Shown here piece by piece: positions 1-5,141 of a DNA stretch of 5,141 nt. The stretch covers positions 1 to 5,141 of the forward strand of contig CACXGH010000195.1 in assembly GCA_902767175.1 (NCBI GenBank), given 5' to 3'. The notes under the pieces were generated by a model. That model worked only from the letters and a program-made list of their open reading frames with translations, had not been told where the DNA came from and ran no database searches. Each line of letters begins with the position of its first letter. Within the stretch, counting starts at the first letter, position 1. A program made the translations under genes and the position numbers. The DNA is from an uncultured Ruminococcus sp. (GTDB lineage: Bacteria > Bacillota > Clostridia > Oscillospirales > Acutalibacteraceae).

Positions 1-603
1 CTGTCTATCAGATGTGGCACTACATATTGTATCAAATATTATAGCATTTGTACATAGATTTTGCAATATTTTTAAAGAATTTTTCCAAGCACTTTTATTA
101 AAAGTTGTCTGCACGACCACACAAACGGGTTTATTTTTCAGATAAGGAAATTTCATAATAGTATCTGCAAGCTCATCACTATTCAGAAATGTGTGATATT
201 CCGAAAAGCAATGCCCTATTATTCCCTGTACCTCTGGGTGATCCTTATCGCCTGCGATAAGGACAATTTCTCCCTTGCGTGAATGTTCCGAGACAATACG
301 GTGAATTTTCAGAACAAACGGACAGGTAGCGTCCTTATATGAAATACCGAGCTGTTCTATACGTTCCGTAACGGACTGAGGAACACCATGAGAGCGTATG
401 ACAAGCGTTTCACCGCTCTGTACCTCATCGGGAGACTCAACAATCCGGACGCCCTTCTCCTCAAGCTCATGTACCTTCTGAGGATTATGGATTATCGCAC
501 CGAGTGTACAGACCTTACCGCCTTTCTCAGCAAGCTCCTCAACTATTTTTACAGCTCTGCTTACACCAAAGCAAAAGCCTGCCGTCTGAGCTACCTTTAT
601 CAT
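1..603 (-). CDS. ispH: 4-hydroxy-3-methylbut-2-enyl diphosphate reductase (IspH), N-terminal 201 residues, cut by window edge
   Basis: IspH is the [4Fe-4S] enzyme of the last MEP-pathway step, reducing HMBPP to IPP and DMAPP in the cytosol. I translated the minus strand from the ATG at 603-601, and it stays open to base 1. All family landmarks are present: GFCFGV with cluster Cys11, GAIIHN with His39, RSHGV with His72, DATCPFV with cluster Cys94, DHPEVQG with His122 and Glu124, QTT at 165-167, and FDTICSAT with cluster Cys194. The frame ends in DRQ, so roughly the last third of a stand-alone enzyme (about 280 residues) lies outside. The start is fixed by GGAGG at 613-617, nine bases upstream and inside the end of the preceding acyltransferase gene; the two genes are one base apart, so they are probably cotranscribed. 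In many Clostridia IspH is fused to ribosomal protein S1 domains; the window cannot show whether that is so here. Confidence 0.96.
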   Translation of the reverse strand, partial: MIKVAQTAGFCFGVSRAVKIVEELAEKGGKVCTLGAIIHNPQKVHELEEKGVRIVESPDEVQSGETLVIRSHGVPQSVTERIEQLGISYKDATCPFVLKIHRIVSEHSRKGEIVLIAGDKDHPEVQGIIGHCFSEYHTFLNSDELADTIMKFPYLKNKPVCVVVQTTFNKSAWKNSLKILQNLCTNAIIFDTICSATSDRQ

Positions 604-604
604 A

Positions 605-1174
605 TTATTTTTCCTCCGACAATTCCTGTATCGTATTTTTCAGCCGTTTATTCAACTCTCTTGCAGCGCTGAGCGTTTCATCTGCCGAATAGATCGGCTT
701 TCCTATTCTTACCGTTATACCCGCAAACGGTCTTATCCCTTTTGGAGCTGATATATGCACGGGAACAAGCGGAACACCTGATTTTGCTGCAAGCAATGCT
801 GCACCTGCCTTTGGAGAAAAGCTTTTCCCTCCCCTGACTATACCTCCCTGCGGAAATATACCGACTATCCTTCCCCTTGACAAAAGCTCTGAGGCTTTGT
901 CTATGGAGCCTTTATCGGCTGAAGTGCGCTTCACGGGGAAAACACCGCAGAGTCTGAGAAATCCGCCTGCAAGAAAGCCATGTTCTGTAAAAAGCTCGGA
1001 TTTTGCCATAAAGAATATTTTCCTGCCTATCCCCATTCCGAGACAGACAGGATCGAAATAGCTTAAATGCACCGAAGCAAGAATAAATCCGCCCTTTGGC
1101 AGATTATTCCGTCCGAGATATTTTATTCTGAAAAAAGGTCTTACAAGTATCAGCGCAATCAGGCGAAAAAACAT
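605..1174 (-). CDS. 1-acylglycerol-3-phosphate acyltransferase-like protein, diverged paralogue (189 aa)
   Basis: This is a member of the PlsC/LPLAT acyltransferase family, which acylates lysophosphatidic acid to phosphatidic acid at the membrane. Motif I is VHLSYFDP (catalytic pair His36/Asp41). Motif II is GVFPVKR (77-83), preceded by MAKSELF. Motif III is FPQGG (107-111) and motif IV is VPLVPV (134-139). The catalytic HX4D is intact, but the usual FPEGTR of motif III has lost its Glu (Gln109, codon 848-850), Thr and Arg. The Asn normally before the catalytic His is Val35. A hydrophobic N-terminus (residues 3-15) could touch the membrane. It follows the paralogous acyltransferase by five bases and ends one base before ispH. 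No Shine-Dalgarno is visible within 15 bases of the ATG, so translation may be coupled to the upstream gene. Family membership is sure; the acceptor substrate and full activity are uncertain because of motif III. Confidence 0.9.
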   Translation of the reverse strand: MFFRLIALILVRPFFRIKYLGRNNLPKGGFILASVHLSYFDPVCLGMGIGRKIFFMAKSELFTEHGFLAGGFLRLCGVFPVKRTSADKGSIDKASELLSRGRIVGIFPQGGIVRGGKSFSPKAGAALLAAKSGVPLVPVHISAPKGIRPFAGITVRIGKPIYSADETLSAARELNKRLKNTIQELSEEK

Positions 1175-1179
1175 ATAAA

Positions 1180-1794
1180 TTATTGCAGATCATTCTCTCT
1201 TAATTTTTTTATCTCGTCCATGATCTTCCTGCTTGCATTTCTGAATTCGGCAGGCGTACCGTTCACAAGCCCTAACTCCTCAAACGGAATAGGCTTGCCC
1301 CATGAGATTGTTACTTTCCGGAAAAGCTTTATCTGCTTATTCTTCGACGTTATGCACACGGGTATAACGGGTGTTTTTGTCTGAAAAGCAACCATAGATG
1401 CGCCCGATTTAGGTCTGAGAAATTCGCCGGTCTTAGATCTTGTACCCTCGATGAAGATACCTAAGATCCTGCCGTCGGACACTATCTCCTCCGCCTTTTG
1501 TATGGCCTTGCCGTCACCGGCACCTCTTTCCACAGGGAATGCACCCAGCTCGGAAATAAGTGCCGCAAAGAATTTCTTCTCAAACAGCTCTGCTTTAGCC
1601 ATATAATAGATCTGGCGCTTCTGTGTCATTGACACAAGCAGCGGATCATAGTTCGAGATATGGTTAGAACAAACTATGTATGCTCCCTTTTTCGGAAGAT
1701 TTTTCTTTCCCTTTACTTTATAATGAAACAGGAACTTATACAGCGGAATTGCAAGAAACCTGCCTATCACAAAAACGAGACTTCTTCTTTTCAT
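1180..1794 (-). CDS. plsC: 1-acyl-sn-glycerol-3-phosphate acyltransferase (204 aa)
   Basis: This is probably the functional lysophosphatidate acyltransferase, making phosphatidic acid for phospholipid synthesis. All four family motifs are canonical: SNHISNYDP with His45/Asp50, LGAFPVERG (83-91), FIEGTRS (114-120) with Glu116 and Arg119, and PVIPV (142-146). The N-terminus has a hydrophobic, basic stretch (MKRRSLVFVIGRFLAIPLYK) that fits peripheral membrane attachment. Length matches short bacterial PlsC proteins. The start ATG (1794-1792) overlaps the cmk stop as ATGA. An AAAGGAG eight bases upstream, inside the 3' end of cmk, supports this start. The order cmk-plsC-ispH is common in Clostridia (known from the group, not tested here), and here plsC is doubled. 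I use plsC for this copy rather than the next one because only this copy keeps a standard motif III. Confidence 0.94.
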   Translation of the reverse strand: MKRRSLVFVIGRFLAIPLYKFLFHYKVKGKKNLPKKGAYIVCSNHISNYDPLLVSMTQKRQIYYMAKAELFEKKFFAALISELGAFPVERGAGDGKAIQKAEEIVSDGRILGIFIEGTRSKTGEFLRPKSGASMVAFQTKTPVIPVCITSKNKQIKLFRKVTISWGKPIPFEELGLVNGTPAEFRNASRKIMDEIKKLRENDLQ

Positions 1795-2456
1795 GTTGTC
1801 TGCTCCTTTATTATTCCTACGATCTTTTCAATGACCTCATCGAGACCAAGCTCAGTCGTATCAACGACTACAGCATTTTCGGCAGGCTTGAGAGGAGCGG
1901 TCTTTCTGTTGGAGTCGTTATAGTCACGCTGAACGATATCGAAAAGTATCTTGTCAAAATCAGCCTCCATGCCCTTTTCCTCCAGCTGGAGAACTCTTCT
2001 CCTTGCCCTGACCTCAGGAGATGCTGTAAGGAATATCTTGACCTGTGCATTCGGAAGAACGACTGTTCCGATATCCCTGCCGTCCATTATAACATTATCA
2101 CGCTTTGCAAAATCTCTCTGAAGGTCAAGAAGGTAATTTCTTACCTCAGGTATTGCAGAAACGGAAGAGGCTGCCATTGAGACGTTTTCCTCTCTTATTT
2201 TTTCGGAAACGTCCTTATCATTGAGCAGTATATGCTGCTCGCCGTTAAAGAAGATTATACGGATATCGAGAGTCGGGAGAAGCTTTTCAACGCTTTCCTT
2301 ATCCTCAATGCTTATGCCTTTTTCGATACAGGCAAGTGCTACCGACCTGTAAATTGCCCCCGTATCGACATAGATATAGCCCAATTCTTCGGATGCCTTT
2401 TTTGCTATAGTGCTTTTGCCTGCACCTGCAGGTCCGTCTATTGCGACTGCTATCAT
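1791..2456 (-). CDS. cmk: Cytidylate kinase (221 aa)
   Basis: Cytidylate kinase phosphorylates CMP and dCMP with ATP in the cytosol. CMP is released in phospholipid synthesis, so it fits beside acyltransferases that feed CDP-diacylglycerol formation. The P-loop is GPAGAGKST (8-16). It is followed by the CMP-site segment YVDTGAIYR (29-37), DGRDIGTVV (125-133), the Arg-rich lid region around RARRR (150-154), and RDYNDSNR (177-184) followed by APLK, all diagnostic of bacterial Cmk. Length is typical (about 220). The ATG at 2456-2454 has GGAGGG eight to nine bases upstream, and a promoter is visible beyond it, so this is the first gene of the operon. Its stop overlaps the plsC start by four bases (ATGA), which suggests translational coupling. 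Confidence 0.97.
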   Translation of the reverse strand: MIAVAIDGPAGAGKSTIAKKASEELGYIYVDTGAIYRSVALACIEKGISIEDKESVEKLLPTLDIRIIFFNGEQHILLNDKDVSEKIREENVSMAASSVSAIPEVRNYLLDLQRDFAKRDNVIMDGRDIGTVVLPNAQVKIFLTASPEVRARRRVLQLEEKGMEADFDKILFDIVQRDYNDSNRKTAPLKPAENAVVVDTTELGLDEVIEKIVGIIKEQTT

Positions 2457-2489
2457 ATTATTCCCTCCGTTTTAGCATATTATACCACT

Positions 2490-2517
2490 ATTATATCAGA
2501 TTATCCGAAAAAAACAA
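2490..2517 (-). promoter_or_regulatory. Predicted sigma-A promoter of the cmk-plsC-plsC-ispH operon
   Basis: On the minus strand, TTGTTT (2517-2512) is followed after 16 bases by TATAAT (2495-2490). The -10 is preceded by TGA, giving an extended TGNTATAAT. Transcription would start near 2483, leaving a leader of about 27 nt before the cmk ATG. A second TATAAT lies at 2484-2479 but has no acceptable -35 at 17 bases. Prediction from consensus only. Confidence 0.7.
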
Positions 2518-2529
2518 CCGTTATTGTTC

Positions 2530-2547
2530 GATATCTTGACTGATATC
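2530..2547. repeat. Inverted repeat GATATC-N6-GATATC, possible operator
   Basis: Two GATATC copies (2530-2535 and 2542-2547) flank TTGACT between the divergent promoters. The centre is about 55 bases upstream of the predicted cmk start and about 78 upstream of the lipoprotein start. The spacing of one helical turn between half-site centres (12 bases) could suit a dimeric regulator. GATATC is itself a palindrome, so it could also be chance in AT-rich DNA. Confidence 0.25.
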
Positions 2548-2581
2548 TACATCGCTTATATTGAAAAAAATAGCGAAAATA

Positions 2582-2610
2582 TGGACACAATGCAGCTTTA
2601 GTGCTATAAT
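2582..2610 (+). promoter_or_regulatory. Predicted strong sigma-A promoter of the lipoprotein pair
   Basis: TGGACA (2582-2587, five of six matches to TTGACA) is followed by a 17-base spacer and a perfect TATAAT (2605-2610). TGC directly before it makes an extended -10. Transcription would begin around 2617, leaving a leader of about 135 nt before the lipoprotein ATG. It diverges from the cmk promoter, with about 65 bases between the two -35 elements. Confidence 0.8.
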
Positions 2611-2632
2611 GTATATAATAAGCAGTAAGTCC

Positions 2633-2695
2633 GCAGAAAAATTATTTATTTTTCTGTAACCACCTTTGCTTATTCTGAATTATATAAGTGAAAGG
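2633..2695 (+). other. Two predicted stem-loops in the 5' leader of the lipoprotein mRNA
   Basis: Hairpin 1 has a perfect 9-bp stem CAGAAAAAT/ATTTTTCTG (2634-2642 with 2648-2656) and a TATTT loop. Hairpin 2 pairs CCTTT and CTTAT (2663-2667, 2669-2673) with ATAAG and AAAGG (2684-2688, 2691-2695), with a small internal loop. Neither is followed by a U-tract, so they are not classical terminators. The ribosome binding site (2737-2743) lies outside both. They could stabilise the mRNA or form part of a regulatory leader. I recognise no known riboswitch. Confidence 0.4.
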
Positions 2696-2751
2696 CAAAA
2701 ATCAACCAACTGATACAGCTATGTTTCGGTTTTTCCAAAGGAGTGTTCATG

Positions 2752-3813
2752 ATGAAAAAAAGAATATCTGCAATTATACTTTCGGCAGCATTATCTCTTA
2801 CCTTGCTTACGGGCTGTTCAGGCAGCTTTGCCGGCACAAAGGAGACCAGCAGCATAGCAAACGGCAGTGTTGTCAGCACGGTACAGGCGCCGAACGGCAC
2901 CTTAGAATGGGTAAAATATGACGATCCGAACGGTTATTTCTCAATGTCGGTTCCCAAGGGCTGGACAGTAAACACCTACGACTTCGGCTATGACGGCAAC
3001 ACCTTCTGCGGCACCAAGATAACCGTGTTTAACCCCGACCTTCACGTTGGTATGTCCGATCTCGATTTCTTCACTATAAAAAGCGAGCTTATGCCCACAC
3101 CCACCGTTGAGAATTATTTCAGGACCGTGTTCAACTCCTCTTCGGACATAACGGAGTGGAATGTCAAGTCCACCTCGGTACCCGACGATCTTCAGCAGAC
3201 CACGAACGCCATAAAGAACGCCTCACCGAGCAGCTTTATTTACGACTCCAAGTGCCTGCGTGTAGAATGGACGCAGAGCAATTTTCCCGGCGAGGGCGAA
3301 TATCAGTGTATTGTCATGAACTCGGGTCTTAGTCCCACAGCCTATTATATCTCAAATGTAAGCACATTTTATGCCCCCCGCGGTCAGTATGACCAATGGT
3401 CAGCAATACTGAAGCAGATCGATGCTTCCATAGTTTTCAACGAGAATTACCTTCAATACCGAAAGGCTCTGAGCGAAAAGATCAAAAACGGCGGAAATTC
3501 CGCCAACGTAGCTAACGGTAATTATATCACACCCGGTGCCGCCGGCATTATGAACGGCGATACAGGCGGAGGATACAACTATGACGGACTGACAAGTTCA
3601 TACAACGCACGGAATCAGGCAGAGGATATTTATAATCAGAAGAGACAAGATGCTCTGTTCGGCAGAGAAAGAATGCAGGATAATTCAACCGGCGATATTT
3701 ACTATACCGATCCGAGCTTTTATGAGGATTATCAGAATAATGACGGTCAGCGCTACTCACCGATAGAGGACAGTCAGTATCTTGACGGCACAAACGGAAC
3801 AATAGGCTGGTAA
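2752..3813 (+). CDS. Secreted lipoprotein of unknown function, paralogue 1 (353 aa)
   Basis: I do not recognise a named family. The signal peptide MKKRISAIILSAALSLTLLTGC carries a lipobox (LTGC, lipidated Cys22), so it should be anchored to the outer face of the membrane. A globular domain spans about 50-230. It opens with aromatic strands and a VPKGWTV motif (67-73), an arrangement reminiscent of PsbP/DcrB-like folds (inference only). A Gly/Asn-rich linker (about 247-282) leads to a C-terminal module (286-353) with QKRQDA, RERMQD and TGDIYY signatures. The whole protein is paralogous to the next gene. The ATG at 2752 is chosen because AAAGGAG (2737-2743) sits eight bases upstream, exactly as in the paralogue. 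ATG 2749 and GTG 2743 are in frame, but GTG lies in the ribosome binding site. Probably cotranscribed with the next gene, 38 bases downstream. Confidence 0.9.
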   Translation: MKKRISAIILSAALSLTLLTGCSGSFAGTKETSSIANGSVVSTVQAPNGTLEWVKYDDPNGYFSMSVPKGWTVNTYDFGYDGNTFCGTKITVFNPDLHVGMSDLDFFTIKSELMPTPTVENYFRTVFNSSSDITEWNVKSTSVPDDLQQTTNAIKNASPSSFIYDSKCLRVEWTQSNFPGEGEYQCIVMNSGLSPTAYYISNVSTFYAPRGQYDQWSAILKQIDASIVFNENYLQYRKALSEKIKNGGNSANVANGNYITPGAAGIMNGDTGGGYNYDGLTSSYNARNQAEDIYNQKRQDALFGRERMQDNSTGDIYYTDPSFYEDYQNNDGQRYSPIEDSQYLDGTNGTIGW

Positions 3814-3851
3814 TACAAAAATCATAAATAGTATATAAAGGGGTGTTTATT

Positions 3852-4859
3852 ATGAAAAGCAAAAAACTCACCGCACTTATTACATCAGTAATTCTGTCCG
3901 CTGCAATGCTTACTGCCTGCTCCGAAGGAGGACAGGGCGGTACGGCATCAGCGAATACCGTTCCCGGTACACCGGGAGTAAACGCACCTGTAACAGAGGC
4001 AGACAGAAACCTCAAGCTTACCGCAGGCGAATGGAAAAATATCCAATGGACACCGTACAGCCATCAATATGTTACAATGGAAATCCCCTCCGGCTGGACG
4101 GTTGAGGTAACGGACTTGTATCAGGGCGGTCAGACAGGCTCAGGAACGCTTATATCGGTAAAGAATCCCGAGCAGAATGTTTCCCTTGCATATATGGATT
4201 TTGCAACGATTTATTCCTCACTCATGAAAGAAGCGACAATAGATTCATTCTTCCGTGACGCTGTAGCCGGAAACGCACAGGACGTAAGTAATTGGACGGT
4301 AACAGGCAGGTACCAGACGGAATCACAGAAGGTATTTGCCCAGACAAATTCCGCAGTTCTTGACGCAGGCGTTGTTACCGCAGACTGGAAATCAAGCAAG
4401 AGCGATATGGAGGGCATTTACTCCGGCTGTGTTGAAAGTTCCCTCGGAATGTACGGTATGTACACGATAGTAAGTCCCATTTCAATGGACGTGCCAAAAG
4501 GCACAATGGCAAATTGGAGCGAAGTGCTTACAAGGATAATGTCAAGCATAAAATGGACTCCTGCCTGCACTGCAAGGTATCAGGCAGGCGCATCGATCAG
4601 CAATTCATCAGGTTCATCGGGAGATTCAAGTCCTATTATGGAGGCATGGGAAAACCGCAATAAATCAGAGGATATTCTAAGCCAAAAGAGATCTGATGCA
4701 ACACTCGGACATGAACGTGTGCAGGACACTGTAACAGGCGATATATATATGGCCAATTCAGGCTTTTATGAGCAGTACAGCAGTCTTGGCGGACAGAGAT
4801 ACACTCCCATAACCGATGATATGTATACTCAGGGCTACACGGGATATATCAGCTATTAA
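3852..4859 (+). CDS. Secreted lipoprotein of unknown function, paralogue 2 (335 aa)
   Basis: The signal peptide ends in a lipobox MLTAC (lipidated Cys23), followed by a Gly/Ser/Thr/Pro-rich tether (24-50). The N-terminal globular domain (about 57-235) has IPSGWTV (78-84), matching VPKGWTV of the preceding protein, and shares TI-S-LM and FFR positions with it. A Ser/Gly linker (about 246-260) precedes the C-terminal module (268-335). That module aligns gaplessly with the neighbour, 35 of 68 residues identical by hand count, including SQKRSDA, HERVQD, TGDIY and GQRY-PI. The start at 3852 has AAAGGGG (3837-3843) eight bases upstream, copying the arrangement of gene 1; GTG 3843 is in frame but overlaps that site. 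No promoter is visible in the 38-base gap, so it probably shares the promoter at 2582-2610. Function unknown: an envelope or substrate-binding role is possible but not shown. Confidence 0.9.
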   Translation: MKSKKLTALITSVILSAAMLTACSEGGQGGTASANTVPGTPGVNAPVTEADRNLKLTAGEWKNIQWTPYSHQYVTMEIPSGWTVEVTDLYQGGQTGSGTLISVKNPEQNVSLAYMDFATIYSSLMKEATIDSFFRDAVAGNAQDVSNWTVTGRYQTESQKVFAQTNSAVLDAGVVTADWKSSKSDMEGIYSGCVESSLGMYGMYTIVSPISMDVPKGTMANWSEVLTRIMSSIKWTPACTARYQAGASISNSSGSSGDSSPIMEAWENRNKSEDILSQKRSDATLGHERVQDTVTGDIYMANSGFYEQYSSLGGQRYTPITDDMYTQGYTGYISY

Positions 4860-5141
4860 GCGCAGAGTCTATGGTGTATGTGTGAGGTAAACGCTGTCAC
4901 AGCAGAACCTCACAGTGTGATTTCATTGTCATTAATAATATGCCGCAGTTAACTGCCCGGATCAAAAGATTTCTGATACTCATATCAGATAGAAGGAGCA
5001 GCAAAGATTTAACGCCAGAGATCGTCGTCAGATCTATCTGGTATTAGTATAATACCTTTATAACAAGCGTCGATGTCCCCCGAGTCTCGCCTGCCGGCTC
5101 GGTCGGTGCTTCTGCCTTCGGCAGAGGTGTCCACCGGACAC
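4860..5141. repeat. Palindrome-rich non-coding stretch, candidate edge of a dispersed repeat or structured RNA
   Basis: No gene with a ribosome binding site is visible in these 282 bases. Besides the hairpin at 4881-4914 it holds a perfect palindrome GCAGTTAACTGC (4945-4956) and the hairpin TCTGATA-CTCA-TATCAGA (4972-4989). A 9-bp stem with a two-base bulge pairs 5015-5023 with 5031-5041, and GGTATTA-GTA-TAATACC follows at 5040-5056. TCTGCC-TTC-GGCAGA (5111-5125) and GTGTCC-ACC-GGACAC (5127-5141) close the stretch. From 5068 to the end, 51 of 74 bases are G or C, far above the neighbouring DNA. The minus strand of 5044-5139 is open and reads a peptide containing PLPKAEAPTEPAGETRGTST, which I associate from memory with many short hypothetical proteins in gut Clostridia. 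That would be the mark of a repeated sequence. The true boundaries are unknown, and the right one lies outside the window. Confidence 0.4.
4881..4914 (+). other. Nested stem-loop just after the lipoprotein operon
   Basis: TGTGAGGT (4881-4888) pairs perfectly with ACCTCACA (4907-4914). Inside it, GCTG (4893-4896) pairs with CAGC (4900-4903) around TCA. It starts 21 bases after the lipoprotein stop codon. The following bases (GTGTGATTTCATTG) contain only a short T run, so it is a poor intrinsic terminator. It may act as a weak terminator or 3' end stabiliser, or be part of the palindrome-rich stretch that follows. Confidence 0.4.

Noticed and set aside
388..692. Plus-strand open frames opposite ispH
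   Set aside because: They are antisense to a fully conserved ispH frame, have no ribosome binding site, and encode low-complexity Leu/Tyr/Ser-rich peptides typical of shadow frames.
1660..2543. Plus-strand and alternative minus-strand open frames over plsC and cmk
   Set aside because: Cmk and PlsC motifs are intact in the minus frames. The opposing frames lack start signals and recognisable domains.
2743..2751. GTG start at 2743 for the first lipoprotein (and GTG 3843 for the second)
   Set aside because: Each GTG begins on the last base of the Shine-Dalgarno sequence, so it cannot use that site. The ATGs at 2752 and 3852 have ideal 8-base spacing.
3548..4417. Minus-strand open frames opposite the two lipoprotein genes
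   Set aside because: The plus frames carry lipoboxes, ribosome binding sites and paralogous sequence. The antisense frames have no such support.
4945..4956. Perfect palindrome GCAGTTAACTGC as an operator
   Set aside because: It lies downstream of a gene with no promoter or start next to it. It is counted only as part of the palindrome-rich stretch.
5025..5053. Possible plus-strand promoter TCGTCA-N17-TATAAT
   Set aside because: The -35 matches only four of six bases, the -10 is part of the GGTATTA/TAATACC hairpin, and no gene is seen downstream in the window.
1..5141. CRISPR arrays, tRNA or rRNA genes, and transposase genes
   Set aside because: No regularly spaced direct repeats, no cloverleaf-like segment with T-loop consensus, and no transposase or recombinase motifs were seen on either strand.

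Overview
The window looks like chromosome of a moderate-GC, low-GC-lineage Firmicute of the Clostridia, most likely an Oscillospirales/Ruminococcaceae gut-type organism. The reasons are the gene order cmk - plsC - ispH, strong GGAGG-type ribosome binding sites, near-consensus sigma-A promoters, and lysine-rich lipoprotein signal peptides. The family assignment is inference; the gene order and signals are visible.

Left part (1-2456, all minus strand, read right to left): a compact housekeeping operon. It runs cmk (cytidylate kinase), then a first 1-acylglycerol-3-phosphate acyltransferase-like gene (4-base ATGA overlap), then a second, diverged paralogue (5-base gap), then ispH (1-base gap), which runs off the left edge after 201 codons. 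The genes connect CMP/CDP supply for CDP-diacylglycerol, phosphatidic acid synthesis and the last step of the MEP isoprenoid pathway, so the operon is centred on membrane precursor supply. The second acyltransferase has an altered motif III (FPQGG instead of FPEGT).

Middle (2457-2751): a divergent intergenic region. It has a minus-strand promoter for cmk and a strong plus-strand promoter (TGGACA-N17-TATAAT with extended -10). A leader of about 130 nt with two predicted stem-loops precedes the first lipoprotein gene.

Right-middle (2752-4859, plus strand): two tandem paralogous secreted lipoproteins of unknown function, 38 bases apart. Each has a lipobox, an N-terminal globular domain, a flexible Gly/Asn- or Ser-rich linker and a shared C-terminal module of 68 residues. 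The module aligns without gaps, with 35 identities by hand count. These are the least understood proteins here.

Right end (4860-5141): no convincing gene. The stretch is unusually dense in inverted repeats, and its last 74 bases jump to about 69% G+C. Read on the minus strand, the final ~100 bases give an open frame whose peptide I associate from memory with many short hypothetical proteins of gut Clostridia. The best explanation is the edge of a dispersed repeat or structured element, cut by the window end. This is the best candidate for something undescribed in the window.
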